Assembly (NCBI GenBank): GCA_021813325.1
Contig: JAKALA010000009.1
Location: 18,334 to 82,333 of the forward strand
Reading direction: 5' to 3'
Source: a bacterium
Lineage (GTDB): Bacteria; Verrucomicrobiota; Verrucomicrobiia; Limisphaerales; UBA11358
Length of the DNA: 64,000 bases
In this document: in pieces, positions 34,601-43,285 of the stretch
Layout of the letters: each line of letters starts with the position of its first letter
Numbering within the stretch: the stretch's first letter is position 1
Notes under the pieces: generated by a model
What the model saw: the letters and a program-made list of their open reading frames with translations, nothing else
Database searches by the model: none
Told to the model about the DNA's origin: nothing
Translations under genes and position numbers: made by a program

Positions 34601-35347
34601 ATGTATTGCGGTAAAAAAATCGTGGTGGTCATGCCCGCCTACAATGCAGCCAAAACCGTCACGCAAACCGTCGATGAGGTTTTTCAGCAGGGCATTGTTG
34701 ATGAGATTATTCTGGTGGACGACCGCAGCCGCGATGACACGGTGCAGGTGGCTTCGCAACTTTTGGGCGTCCGGGTGCATGTCCACGAGAAAAATACGGG
34801 TTATGGCGGCAACCAGAAAACCTGCTACCGGCTGGCGTTGGAGGCCGATGCGGACATCGTCATCATGGTCCACCCGGATTATCAATACACGCCCAAGCTG
34901 ATCCCGGCAATGGCTTCAATGATTGCCAATGGCTTGCATCCGTGCATTTTGGCGAGCCGCATTTTGGGCGGCTATTCCCTGAAGGGTGGCATGCCGCCGT
35001 GGAAATACGTTGCCAATCGCTTCCTTACCTTCGCGGAAAACGTCCTGATCGGCGCCAAGCTTTCCGAATATCATACGGGTTATCGCGCTTTCTCCAGAGA
35101 ATTGCTTCAGAAGATTGATCTGTCGCCGAACTCCGACGATTTCGTGTTCGATAACCAGATGCTAGCACAAATTTGCTGGCACGGATTTACCATTGGCGAA
35201 GTGAGCTGTCCCACCAAATATTTTACCGAGGCTTCCTCCATCAACTTCCGGCGCAGTGTGAAATACGGCTTTGGCTGCTTGAGCACGGGCCTGAAATTTC
35301 GTCTCGCCAAAATGGGGTTGGTCAACTCGCGGCTTTTTCCCCGCTGA
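34601..35347 (+). CDS. Family 2 glycosyltransferase
   Basis: A 248-residue GT-A enzyme starting at ATG 34601 (MYCGKKIVVVMPAYNAAKT). Motifs: nucleotide-binding VVVMPAYNAAKTV, IILVDDRSRDDTVQVA with the DD pair, HEKNTGYGGNQKTCYRLALEADADIVIMVHPDYQY where DADIVIMVHPD is the position of the DXD-type metal site, and GYRAFSRELLQKI downstream. This matches the dolichol-phosphate mannose synthase-like branch of GT2. No membrane segment is evident, and the protein may work at the inner leaflet. It is divergent from the ECF sigma factor operon. Confidence 0.87.
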   Translation: MYCGKKIVVVMPAYNAAKTVTQTVDEVFQQGIVDEIILVDDRSRDDTVQVASQLLGVRVHVHEKNTGYGGNQKTCYRLALEADADIVIMVHPDYQYTPKLIPAMASMIANGLHPCILASRILGGYSLKGGMPPWKYVANRFLTFAENVLIGAKLSEYHTGYRAFSRELLQKIDLSPNSDDFVFDNQMLAQICWHGFTIGEVSCPTKYFTEASSINFRRSVKYGFGCLSTGLKFRLAKMGLVNSRLFPR

Positions 35348-35356
35348 TTTTTAGGG

Positions 35357-36136
35357 CTACAAAGACTCGCTCACCCGCTGAATGCTCACCGCGCGGCCGG
35401 TATCATCATCCACGCGGATGACGGCGCCATGCAGCTTGATGTTGTTCCTCGCCACTTCGAAGCGTTGCGGCATGCCGGTGAGAAACCGTTTGATGACAGG
35501 TTCAATCTCACGGCCCAAACAGCCGTCGTGTGGTCCGGTAAAACCGGCATCACTCAAATATGCCGTGCCGTTCGGGAGAATCTGCTCGTCGGCGGTCTGC
35601 ACGTGTGTGTGTGTGCCCACCACGGCGCTGACGCGACCATCCAGAAAGCGGCCCAACGCGATTTTTTCCGAAGTGGCTTCCGCATGAAAATCCACGAAGA
35701 TAATTTTCGCCTGTTCTTTCAAGCGGTTCACTTCGGCTTCCGCCGATGAAAAAGGATTTTCCAAAGCCGACATGAACGTGCGGCCCTGCAAGTTCATCAC
35801 GGCAATCGGCGGCAGCGTGCGGAGTTGAAAAACATTTGAACCGCGTCCGGGAACACTGGCTGGGTAGTTGAGCGGACGCAAAAAGCGCGGCTCGCTGTAA
35901 AAAAGATCCAGAACCGATTTCTGATCCCACAGGTGGTCGCCAGTCGTAATCACGTCGATGCCCGCGGAAAAAAGTTCGCCGGCGATTTGGGGGGTGATGC
36001 CGTTTCCACCAGCGGAATTTTCCCCGTTGGCTATGACAAAATCCAAGGCTTGTTGCTCATGCAAACGCGGCAGAATTTGTTGAACTGCTTTGCGGCCCGG
36101 TTCGCCAACGATGTCACCAATAAAGAGTAGCTTCAC
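35357..36136 (-). CDS. ymdB: YmdB-family metallophosphoesterase
   Basis: A 259-residue protein from GTG 36136 (KLLFIGDIVGEPGRKAVQQ). YmdB-type enzymes are dinuclear-metal phosphodiesterases, cyclic-nucleotide specific in studied members. Motifs: FIGDIVGEPGR, IANGENSAGGNGIT, ITTGDHLWDQK, IFVDFHAEATSEK and VVGTHTHVQTADEQILPNGTAYLSDAGFTG. The third motif has Asp where the family commonly has Asn (GNHXWD). It converges with the GT2 gene. Another possibility is that the substitution is a lineage variant with no change in chemistry. Confidence 0.88.
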   Translation of the reverse strand: MKLLFIGDIVGEPGRKAVQQILPRLHEQQALDFVIANGENSAGGNGITPQIAGELFSAGIDVITTGDHLWDQKSVLDLFYSEPRFLRPLNYPASVPGRGSNVFQLRTLPPIAVMNLQGRTFMSALENPFSSAEAEVNRLKEQAKIIFVDFHAEATSEKIALGRFLDGRVSAVVGTHTHVQTADEQILPNGTAYLSDAGFTGPHDGCLGREIEPVIKRFLTGMPQRFEVARNNIKLHGAVIRVDDDTGRAVSIQRVSESL

Positions 36137-36179
36137 TTAGCCGATTTAAACACGAACGCGGCGAAAAACACGAACGAAA

Positions 36180-36593
36180 TCACCGGGCCGCCGAATTTGT
36201 TTGCGCGTTGGACTGGTTTTGCAGGGCGCGCCAGAGCTGACGATTATTATGTTTTAACCGGTCATAGCGCTTGAGTTGTTGCGGATTGAGCAGCGGGGTG
36301 ATTTGGGCGTCAGCCTTGATCAGCAGGCTTTGGGCTTGCGGTTGGTATTCCTTGCGCAGCGCCTGAAGCTGAGTGCGGGTGTCGGTTAAAATCGCCCGGA
36401 TTTTGGTTTGTTGCTGTTTGTTCAGATGAAGCCTCTTGGCCAGGTCGCGCTCCACAAACCATTGGGCGCGTTCCGGGTGAATGATGGCCTGCTGCACGGA
36501 GCGTCGCACCACGAAACGCGTGCCGGCCACGCCGATGAAAATTCCCGCCAGAAAAACCGCGAGGAGCAACAGGATGGGTTTCCAGGTTTTCAT
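36180..36593 (-). CDS. Spy/CpxP/CnrX-like membrane-anchored periplasmic protein
   Basis: A 137-residue protein with an uncleaved-looking N-terminal membrane helix (ILLLLAVFLAGIFIGVAGT) and an all-helical periplasmic part: RDLAKRLHLNKQQQTKIRAILTD, TQLQALRKEYQPQAQSLLIKADAQI, NPQQLKRYDRLKHNNRQLW. The L-x-LNKQQQ / LNPQQLKRY pattern corresponds to the LTXXQ motif of Spy/CpxP/heavy-metal resistance proteins. It is the last gene of a four-gene operon with an ECF sigma factor, one base after the anti-sigma-like gene stop. Function: periplasmic sensor or chaperone for envelope stress or metal binding. Confidence 0.72.
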   Translation of the reverse strand: MKTWKPILLLLAVFLAGIFIGVAGTRFVVRRSVQQAIIHPERAQWFVERDLAKRLHLNKQQQTKIRAILTDTRTQLQALRKEYQPQAQSLLIKADAQITPLLNPQQLKRYDRLKHNNRQLWRALQNQSNAQTNSAAR

Positions 36594-36594
36594 G

Positions 36595-36903
36595 TCACAC
36601 GCCCTCCGGATCGAACAGATATTGGGACGATATTTGCGAAGCGCCGTCCGTCAATCCCGGATAACCCGCCGAGGACAGGGCGAAATCCGCGGCCACGCAC
36701 AATACCATGATGACAATGGCCGCCAGCGCGACCCGCGGAAATAGATGGTTTAACTGTTCAAAAAGGGAAGGCGTTATGTGCGCCCGACCGGCTGGTGCCT
36801 GTTTCACGGCGCGCAAAACGTCCCCGACAAATTCCGGACTTGGCAATGGCGACGGTTCCTTGCGGGCGGCCGCGAACAATCGTTTCAATCGGGTTTCATT
36901 CAT
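36595..36903 (-). CDS. Small anti-sigma-like single-pass membrane protein
   Basis: A 102-residue protein: a 60-residue basic cytoplasmic part (MNETRLKRLFAAARKEPSPLPS, FVGDVLRAVKQAP), one membrane helix (VALAAIVIMVLCVAADFAL) and a short periplasmic tail (GASQISSQYLFDPEGV). Its start overlaps the sigma factor stop by 8 bases, so synthesis of the two is coupled, the standard layout for sigma/anti-sigma pairs. No zinc anti-sigma motif. The name rests on context. Confidence 0.65.
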   Translation of the reverse strand: MNETRLKRLFAAARKEPSPLPSPEFVGDVLRAVKQAPAGRAHITPSLFEQLNHLFPRVALAAIVIMVLCVAADFALSSAGYPGLTDGASQISSQYLFDPEGV

Positions 36904-37456
36904 GGTGCAGATATTTTTCCAAAATGTGTTTCAATTTTCCGCGCGCCCGGACGGCGCGCACTCTGACGGCAATGTTTGAAATGCCGGTGGCGGCGGCTAT
37001 TTCCTTGATGCTCCAGCCTTCCATTTCCAGCATGGTGATGATTACCCGGTCGGTTGGAGACAATTCATTCATGGCTCGATGCACAATCTCCGCCGCGCAA
37101 CGCGAATCAAGTTCGTCCTTAACGTCGGACTGCTGCAGCCATTCCAACGCATCGTCCCCCAATTCCGGCAGACCGACATTATTTTTATGCCGCTTTTCAC
37201 GCCGCAAGTGGTCAATGGCCGTGCGGGCGGCGATCCGCGAAATCCAGTGTTCAAACGGCGCCCGCCCGTCAAATTGGGCCAGCGCGTGCCACGCCTTTAC
37301 AAACGTTTCCTGGGCGAGATCCTCAAGCCGGTGATGATCGCGTTCGTAGCGATACAAGATGCCGAAAATCCGCGTCTGGTGCCGCCGGACAAGTTCGGCG
37401 AACTCGTCGCAAGCGCCGGCGCGGATGCGTTGCAGCAATTCAGCATCGTCGGTCAC
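36896..37456 (-). CDS. ECF RNA polymerase sigma factor (RpoE-like)
   Basis: A 186-residue protein from GTG 37456. Region 2: FAELVRRHQTRIFGILYRYERDHHRLEDLAQETFVKAWHAL, with DLAQETFVKAW as core-binding helix, and FEHWISRIAARTAIDHLRREKR. Region 4: MNELSPTDRVIITMLEMEGWSIKEIAAATGISNIAVRVRAVRARGKLK-type helix-turn-helix (both given in parts). It belongs to the group of ECF sigma factors that control envelope stress responses. It lies 3 bases after a Spy-like gene and overlaps the anti-sigma-like gene. Confidence 0.93.
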   Translation of the reverse strand: MTDDAELLQRIRAGACDEFAELVRRHQTRIFGILYRYERDHHRLEDLAQETFVKAWHALAQFDGRAPFEHWISRIAARTAIDHLRREKRHKNNVGLPELGDDALEWLQQSDVKDELDSRCAAEIVHRAMNELSPTDRVIITMLEMEGWSIKEIAAATGISNIAVRVRAVRARGKLKHILEKYLHHE

Positions 37457-37459
37457 AGC

Positions 37460-37933
37460 CTAGTTATCCACGCTGGAGCCGATTTGATCAATGGCGCTTT
37501 CAGCAAAGGCATTCGCGCGTTTTTCCAGCTCGGAAATCTTTTTGAGCTGCTCTTCGGTCAGGAGCGGTTTGATTTTTTCAAACAGCTTCATCCGTTCCAC
37601 CGCCAGGTCGGCATCGACGGCAGAAACCTTGGCGGACGCGGCTCGCACGGAAGTTTCGGTGGCATCATTCGCCCGGATCGCCGCCCGCAAGTCAGCACGC
37701 GCTTCGTGCGACCGGCTGGCCAATGCTTTTAAAGTGTTCTTTTCGCCGGCCAGAATGCCCCGGATTTCTTTTCGTTGCTCCGCGGTCAAATCGAGCTTGC
37801 CGGCAATGCGCTCCATCACGCGGTTGCGCGCATGATGCGGCTTTTCGCGGGATGCGGCGCTGGCTTTGATTGCGGTCAATCCACCCACAGCAAGCACTGT
37901 GGCGGCGAGAACGATCAGAAACTTGTTTTTCAT
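37460..37933 (-). CDS. Spy/CpxP-like periplasmic protein
   Basis: A 157-residue protein with signal peptide MKNKFLIVLAATVLAVGG to ASAA. The mature chain is all-helical, with a first motif GKLDLTAEQRKEIRGILAGEK (LTXXQ type) and a second LFEKIKPLLTEEQLKKISELEKRA, the duplicated LTXXQ arrangement of Spy and CpxP. Highly charged, no cysteines in the mature protein. Spy-type proteins are periplasmic chaperones or stress sensors. First gene of the operon Spy-like, ECF sigma, anti-sigma-like, second Spy-like. Confidence 0.78.
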   Translation of the reverse strand: MKNKFLIVLAATVLAVGGLTAIKASAASREKPHHARNRVMERIAGKLDLTAEQRKEIRGILAGEKNTLKALASRSHEARADLRAAIRANDATETSVRAASAKVSAVDADLAVERMKLFEKIKPLLTEEQLKKISELEKRANAFAESAIDQIGSSVDN

Positions 37934-37943
37934 AACACCATTT

Positions 37944-37972
37944 CAAACGTGTTCGCCGGGTCAAATGTTTCA
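37944..37972 (-). promoter_or_regulatory. Candidate ECF-type promoter of the Spy-sigma operon
   Basis: On the minus strand TGAAAC (37967-37972) is followed after 17 bases by CGTTTG (37944-37949), similar to the AAC and CGT core of many ECF promoters. It lies 11 bases before the first ATG and would let the sigma factor control its own operon. Confidence 0.3.
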
Positions 37973-37992
37973 GCGCAATAATGAGATTATGG

Positions 37993-38970
37993 TCAGAGCC
38001 AGCACGCTGACGCGCCAATGAGAGCGGCCATCAGCCAGAGCACCAGGACGGCTTTGGTGCGATTTAATCCCATCCGGTTCAAGCGATGGGAAAGGTGGTT
38101 GGTATCGCCGATCCAAAATGGTTTCTTGTTCAAGGCGCGATATACGCTGACCTGGGCGAGATCCAGCAGCGGAACGGCCAGCACGAGCAAAGGGGTGAGC
38201 ACAGCGAGCCGGCGCGGTTCTTGTTTGGTGTAAAAATGGGGGAGAATGGCCATGACCGCCAGGAGGTAGCCGACGAGATGGCTGCCGGCATCGCCGAGGA
38301 AGGCGCGTGCGTTCGGAAAATTCCACGGGAGAAAACCCACCAAGGCTCCGCAGGTCAGGAACCCGGTGATGGCCACCAAATATTCGCCTTTGGCGGCGGC
38401 GATCAGTCCGAACAAAAAAGCGCCAATGGCGCCGATGCCGGAACACAGTCCGTTCATGTTATCCATGAAATTGAAGGCGTTGATCACGGTGAGAATCCAA
38501 AGGATGGTAATGGCATAACTGAAAAATTCGCTGTGAACGAACAAGGTGACCCGTTTGCACGCCGCCGCGACCGCAACGGCGATGAGGATTTGCCCGATAA
38601 ACTTGGGCAGCGCCCTGAGTTCGTGTTTGTCGTCCAGCCAGCCCAGCGCGGTGATGGCAACGGCCCCGCAGGCTAAAACGATCAGTTCAAGGGAACGCCG
38701 GTTAATTCCATGGATGATGGCGTCGGTTGACGAGATTTTGATTAATCCGAATTTCAAAAAGGCGGTGCCGGTGGCCAGCGGCAATAAAATGCCGGTCAGG
38801 ACCGCGAGCCCGCCGGCCAATGGGATGGGCGTGTGATGAATTTTTCGGTGGCCCGGATCATCCACATGATTGGTTTGCAGACACCATCGGCGCCAAAGTG
38901 GCAAGGCGAGCAGCGAGGTTGTGAAAGCTCCGAAAAAGGCGGCGGCGAAAAAATTAAAGGGAAAGCTCAT
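37993..38970 (-). CDS. WecA/MraY-like undecaprenyl-phosphate sugar-1-phosphate transferase
   Basis: A 325-residue membrane protein from ATG 38970 with about 10 hydrophobic segments. Family motifs: VDDPGHRKIHHTPIPLAGG on the first cytoplasmic loop, LGWLDDKHELRALPKFIGQ with the DD pair, NAFNFMDNMNGLCSG with the catalytic Asp, NFPNARAFLGDAGSHLVGY, and the C-terminal GDTNHLSHRL (the HXH-like loop that selects WecA versus MraY). It transfers a sugar-1-phosphate, probably HexNAc-1-P, to undecaprenyl phosphate to start an envelope glycan. A GT4 enzyme follows upstream on the strand (39071-40291), fitting a saccharide pathway. Confidence 0.9.
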   Translation of the reverse strand: MSFPFNFFAAAFFGAFTTSLLALPLWRRWCLQTNHVDDPGHRKIHHTPIPLAGGLAVLTGILLPLATGTAFLKFGLIKISSTDAIIHGINRRSLELIVLACGAVAITALGWLDDKHELRALPKFIGQILIAVAVAAACKRVTLFVHSEFFSYAITILWILTVINAFNFMDNMNGLCSGIGAIGAFLFGLIAAAKGEYLVAITGFLTCGALVGFLPWNFPNARAFLGDAGSHLVGYLLAVMAILPHFYTKQEPRRLAVLTPLLVLAVPLLDLAQVSVYRALNKKPFWIGDTNHLSHRLNRMGLNRTKAVLVLWLMAALIGASACWL

Positions 38971-39070
38971 GATCAAATCGCCTTGGCCCAAACGAGCGGT
39001 TTAAGCGCATGGCGAAGGGCCGATATGAAACCAAACCGGCGACAGAGCGGTTGATTGGCGCTGGGATTGT

Positions 39071-40291
39071 TCAAAGGCCGCAGGCTTTAGCTTGACGAGT
39101 TTTCCAAAGGTTCACATAGACATCATATTGGTCCTGAACCATTTTTTCGATGGAGAAATTTTCAGTAACAAATTCACGTCCGCTTTGGCCAAATTGATGG
39201 CGCAGATCGGGGTTTTTCGCGAGGAAGACGAGTTTCTTAGCCGCCGCCGAAATGTCGCCGGTATGAACCACGAAACCGGTTTGATTTTCCAGGCAGACTT
39301 CATCCGCGCCGTCGAAGTCGTAGGCGATGACTGGCTTGCCGGCGGCGAGCGCCTGGGGCAGCGCCCGCGACAACGCTTCGCGGTAGGACAAATGAGCGAG
39401 GCAATCCATGATGCCAATGTAACGGGCAACTTCGGTTGGCGGAACCAGACCGGCGAAAATCACTTTGTCACGGATGCCCAGAGCGCTCGCTTGGTTTTCA
39501 ATTTCGGGTCGCAACGCGCCATCGCCCATAAACAACAATCGCGCCTGGGGCACGGGTTTGAGAACTTGAGCGAATGCCGTCAGCAAATCCGCATGCCCCT
39601 TGAGTTTGAAAATACGGGCAACTTTTCCAATAACGAAGTGTTCCTGGCGGAGTCCCAACTTTTGACGCAAGGCCAGATCGTTGGTTGCGCGAAGAAATGG
39701 AGCGAGGTCAAATCCGCTGAAGATGCGCTTGAATTGTTCCGGCGTGCCGATTCCAGCGTGGAGATAGAGCCGGGTCATCGCACTCGCGGAACAGAAGAAG
39801 AAGTCGGTGGCGCCCGCCGCATATTTTTCAGCCGTCTTAAAAACCAAATTTGGCAAAGAACCTTGAAACGGTCCGAAGGACGGGCCGTGGATGTGGTGGA
39901 TAATGACTGGCACGCCCGCCCGTTTGGCTGCCAGACGACCTAAAAGGCCCGCCTTGCCGCTGTGCGTATGCACAATTTCAGGTCGCTGTTGGCGAAGGAT
40001 CTTTGTGAGCCGGTTTAAAGCGATGAGATCTTTGAGCGGATGGACTGGACGGACCAGTTCCGGGATGATCGTAAAATCAGGGCAAGCTTCAGGTGGGCCT
40101 GCAACTTCGGCACAGGCTGGTTCAAACACCTTGCGGGCTTCTTTTTCCAGAGAACCTTCCGGACCGATTGTGGGACCGGCGATGAGCTTGACGGAGACGC
40201 CGGGCTTGGACATCAATCCGCAAATGGTGGCCAGCGTATTTTCCTGCGCCCCGCCAACGACCAGCCGGGTTATAATGTGAGTGACGCGCAT
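39071..40291 (-). CDS. Family 4 glycosyltransferase (GT-B)
   Basis: A 406-residue protein. The acceptor half starts MRVTHIITRLVVGGAQENTLA, with IVHTHSGKAGLLGRLAAKRAGV typical of GT4. The donor half has VIGKVARIFKLKGHADLLTAF, ARLLFMGDGALRPEIENQAS, and the EX7E region LSYREALSRALPQALAAGKPVIAYDFDGADEV. This matches PelF/capsular GT4 enzymes that use UDP-activated sugars. It starts 4 bases after the 980-residue membrane protein stop, so the two are co-transcribed, and the phosphosugar transferase is next. Confidence 0.9.
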   Translation of the reverse strand: MRVTHIITRLVVGGAQENTLATICGLMSKPGVSVKLIAGPTIGPEGSLEKEARKVFEPACAEVAGPPEACPDFTIIPELVRPVHPLKDLIALNRLTKILRQQRPEIVHTHSGKAGLLGRLAAKRAGVPVIIHHIHGPSFGPFQGSLPNLVFKTAEKYAAGATDFFFCSASAMTRLYLHAGIGTPEQFKRIFSGFDLAPFLRATNDLALRQKLGLRQEHFVIGKVARIFKLKGHADLLTAFAQVLKPVPQARLLFMGDGALRPEIENQASALGIRDKVIFAGLVPPTEVARYIGIMDCLAHLSYREALSRALPQALAAGKPVIAYDFDGADEVCLENQTGFVVHTGDISAAAKKLVFLAKNPDLRHQFGQSGREFVTENFSIEKMVQDQYDVYVNLWKTRQAKACGL

Positions 40292-40295
40292 GGCG

Positions 40296-43238
40296 TCATT
40301 TGGGCTTTAATTGAGTCAGCCGTTCATGGACCAGTTTGGCTTCTGCGGAATTGGTGGGGGCGTTGGCCAGGTAAAGCTCGTAATTATGAACGGCTTCGTT
40401 GGTGTTGTGTTGACGCCACGCCACTTCGGCCAGGCCGTAGGCGATTTGGAAGGAGTTGGTGTGATCGGCTTGAAGAAGGGCATAATCGGCTCGTGCTTCA
40501 TCCAGTTTTCCGGTCTGCAAATAGGCTAAGGCTCGATTAAAGCGGGCGGACGCGTCATTGGTGGAAATTTCCAAAACCTTGGTGAGCGTGCTGATGGCCT
40601 GTGGATAATTGCCCATTTGCAGGCAGGCATAGCCCTTGCCAAAAAGCCATTGCGGGTCGTTGGGTTGCTTTTCGAGTTCGTGTTCGACCAAATCCAGAGC
40701 GTTTGTGTAAAGCCCCCGCATGAAATAGGCCTGCGCGGCGGTGGTCGCCAAGGTGCGGTCTTCGGGGTGGCGGGATATTTCCGTTTGAAGCAGTTTTACC
40801 CCGTCGGCAATGTCGCCTTTTTGCAGGTAGCCCGCCGAGGCCAGAACGTTTAATTCGGTGGAGTTGGTTTGATTCAAACCGAATTGATTCGGCGAAATGA
40901 GCGGTTCGTGGAGCGCCTCCATGGCGGGGCCGGGCAGGTGGTTAAACAAATACAACTGCGCCACCCACAAACGTGCCGGCAGATTGTCGGGGGCCAGTTC
41001 CCGCACTCTGGCAAATTGCGCCAAAGCCTGCCGCATGTAGCCTCCTTGCGCCAATAAAGCGCCATCGGCAAACAGAAAACTGGGTTCGTCAAACGGGCCG
41101 TTCGCCAGCAGAACCGAGTTCCAGTCGCGGTATTTTCCGAATTGTTCCGGGGAAACTTTGTTGAGGTCGATGGCCGCAGTGTGGCCGGTTTGCAATAATT
41201 TGTTAAATTCCAGGTTGATGTTTGCGATAATGTTGTCGGGATTAATTTTACCGGCCGCTGCAAAACAAGCCGCCGCCGGTTTGAGATCATTTGCCCGTTG
41301 CAGTTCCACCCCCCAAAAGTTAAGCGCCCGGGAATACAGGTTGGCGGCCAACAAGGCGTTGGGGTTGGGATCGCGTTGCGCATGCAGGTGAACCAATAGC
41401 CAGTTCACCAGCTTCGAGCGCGGATGAATCTCATTCGCGACGAGGGATTTTTCAATTCGGGGGAATTCATCGGCTTCGATTTGCGACCAAAACTTCTGGT
41501 TCGCAGCCATCAAGGATGGGGCCAGCGCCGGTGGCAGCAGCGTGTCCTCCGGGATGGGCTTCAGGTTGTAGAGGAGTCCGTTGGGCTCATTGTAAAAAAC
41601 TTCAAAGTAATAGCCGATGCTGGGATTAAGGTAGCAAATATTGTTGCTTTTTGAGAGCAGGTTGAGCGCGCTCAAGATGCCGATGGGATTGATGCTCACG
41701 GCGGATTTGTCCTTGATTAAATCAGGCCAGAATTGCGGTGCCTTGCGATGAAGATAACGATGGTAAGGCGCCCAGTTCAGGGATTGGGTGTCCACTACGA
41801 GGTAATCCTTGGAGCGTCTGCTGCGGGCGAGTGCGACTTGCATCAACAGCGTGCGGGCCTGTTGAAAAGTGCTGCCCCCCTCGCTATCGCTTAACAAAAT
41901 GGCCTTGCCGGGAGGGAGCGACTGCTCAACCGCCTGGGCATAGCGCAACAGCGTGTTGTCGTTCAGCGAACGAATTTGAGGCAGGTTGATAAAAATCAAC
42001 ATGGCAACGGCCAGGCCGGCGGCGATGTAGGTGAGTCCGTAAATCACCGGGGAAAGGATATTTAAAGCGCCGGGAAGCGCCGTGACTGGACGGGGAAAAC
42101 GTTTGGAAACGACCGTGGCTTTGCCAAAGACCAGCAAAAAGTAACCGCAGTAGTAGCCGACACCTATTGCCGACAAATAGTAAAATGTCAAGGCCGGGGA
42201 ACCCATGGCCAATTGGCCCGGGCTGAATGGCGGATCAAACATCACCCAGACACAGGTGGTAAAGACTACCGCGTGGATTAAATAGAACATGTAGTTCGTC
42301 AAAATCGTCCCGGTCCGGCTTGAGTCGCCAAAGGTGGCGCTCCACCGGATGGCCATCACCAAAATGGGCATAAAAGTGGTTATGGCCATCAGCATCAGGT
42401 TGTGGCGCACCCCACTGTCGGAAATTTGATGGATCACCGACCAGTCCAATTGCAAAGCGGGTTTGAGCCGTTGCCAGAAGTTCAACGGAATGTCGTCCGT
42501 CATGCGTCCCACGAGGGGCAGCAGGAAAAGCAGAGAGAGTCCGGCGAGACCCGCGAGCAGCATCCGCGATAGAAAGCTAATTCGAAAAAATTCACCGCGC
42601 CGCAGCCAGATCAAGGCGGCGATAAAGATCGGGAAAAAGCCAATCATCGCCCAGTTTTCGGCCATGCCCGCTCCGTAGATGAGAGCTGCCAAGGTCAGGC
42701 GTCCGGCTCGCTCATCCAGCCGGTATTCCAGCAGCAGCCAGATGACGCAGGCAAACATCAGCAGACTGGGCATGTCGCCGGTAAAACTGGTCGCGTTTTC
42801 CCAGAAACCAAATTGCAGGCCCAGCATGAGAACCGCCAGCAATGGCGGAAACCAGGCCGACTTTATGGTCAAGAAAGCAAAGTCACTCTTTTCCCGAAGA
42901 CGCTGGGCTTGGGTGCGATCATGCGGAAGAATCGCCACAGAACGGGCCAGTAACATCAACGTGATCGCCGCGCAAACCGCCGAAAACAGGTTCAGCCCGA
43001 GCGGAATCGTCGCCACCGGCAGCAGCCTGAACGGCAGGGTGATTAAATACAAAACCGGATTGTAATTTTCCGGCTGCCACCCAAACCCGGAAATTTTTGC
43101 AACGGGCAACAAATTGGCGAGCGTTACCCAGTGGTTGAGCGTAATGAGATAAATCACCAGCATCAACACGCCCAAAACCCAGGGCATGAGGTGGGGAGCC
43201 GGCTGTTTTCTCGGATCGTTATGATTTTCGGTTGTCAT
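40296..43238 (-). CDS. Large membrane protein with C-terminal TPR domain (GT-C-like)
   Basis: A 980-residue protein from ATG 43238 (TTENHNDPRKQPAPHLMPWV). The first 450 residues contain about 12 membrane helices (PWVLGVLMLVIYLITLNHWV, FSAVCAAITLMLLARSVAIL and others), in the same order as DUF2723 proteins but without the DSGEL and HPPGYP loops. After 500 residues follow repeats such as ALNFWGVELQRANDLKPAAAC, LAQFARVRELAPDNLPARLWVAQLYLF, WLFGKGYACLQMGNYPQAIST and ASARFNRALAYLQTGKLDEARADY, clear TPRs. Likely an envelope polysaccharide or glycoprotein enzyme with a scaffold domain; active-site residues cannot be assigned. Confidence 0.68.
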   Translation of the reverse strand: MTTENHNDPRKQPAPHLMPWVLGVLMLVIYLITLNHWVTLANLLPVAKISGFGWQPENYNPVLYLITLPFRLLPVATIPLGLNLFSAVCAAITLMLLARSVAILPHDRTQAQRLREKSDFAFLTIKSAWFPPLLAVLMLGLQFGFWENATSFTGDMPSLLMFACVIWLLLEYRLDERAGRLTLAALIYGAGMAENWAMIGFFPIFIAALIWLRRGEFFRISFLSRMLLAGLAGLSLLFLLPLVGRMTDDIPLNFWQRLKPALQLDWSVIHQISDSGVRHNLMLMAITTFMPILVMAIRWSATFGDSSRTGTILTNYMFYLIHAVVFTTCVWVMFDPPFSPGQLAMGSPALTFYYLSAIGVGYYCGYFLLVFGKATVVSKRFPRPVTALPGALNILSPVIYGLTYIAAGLAVAMLIFINLPQIRSLNDNTLLRYAQAVEQSLPPGKAILLSDSEGGSTFQQARTLLMQVALARSRRSKDYLVVDTQSLNWAPYHRYLHRKAPQFWPDLIKDKSAVSINPIGILSALNLLSKSNNICYLNPSIGYYFEVFYNEPNGLLYNLKPIPEDTLLPPALAPSLMAANQKFWSQIEADEFPRIEKSLVANEIHPRSKLVNWLLVHLHAQRDPNPNALLAANLYSRALNFWGVELQRANDLKPAAACFAAAGKINPDNIIANINLEFNKLLQTGHTAAIDLNKVSPEQFGKYRDWNSVLLANGPFDEPSFLFADGALLAQGGYMRQALAQFARVRELAPDNLPARLWVAQLYLFNHLPGPAMEALHEPLISPNQFGLNQTNSTELNVLASAGYLQKGDIADGVKLLQTEISRHPEDRTLATTAAQAYFMRGLYTNALDLVEHELEKQPNDPQWLFGKGYACLQMGNYPQAISTLTKVLEISTNDASARFNRALAYLQTGKLDEARADYALLQADHTNSFQIAYGLAEVAWRQHNTNEAVHNYELYLANAPTNSAEAKLVHERLTQLKPK

Positions 43239-43285
43239 CTGATTGAATGGAATCAGTTGAAAGCAAGAACCGCCCGTTGGCAAGT

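Noticed and set aside
36137-36179. AACACGAAC direct repeats between ymdB and the Spy-like gene
   Set aside because: Only two short copies in 40 bases; too little to name a repeat family from this window.
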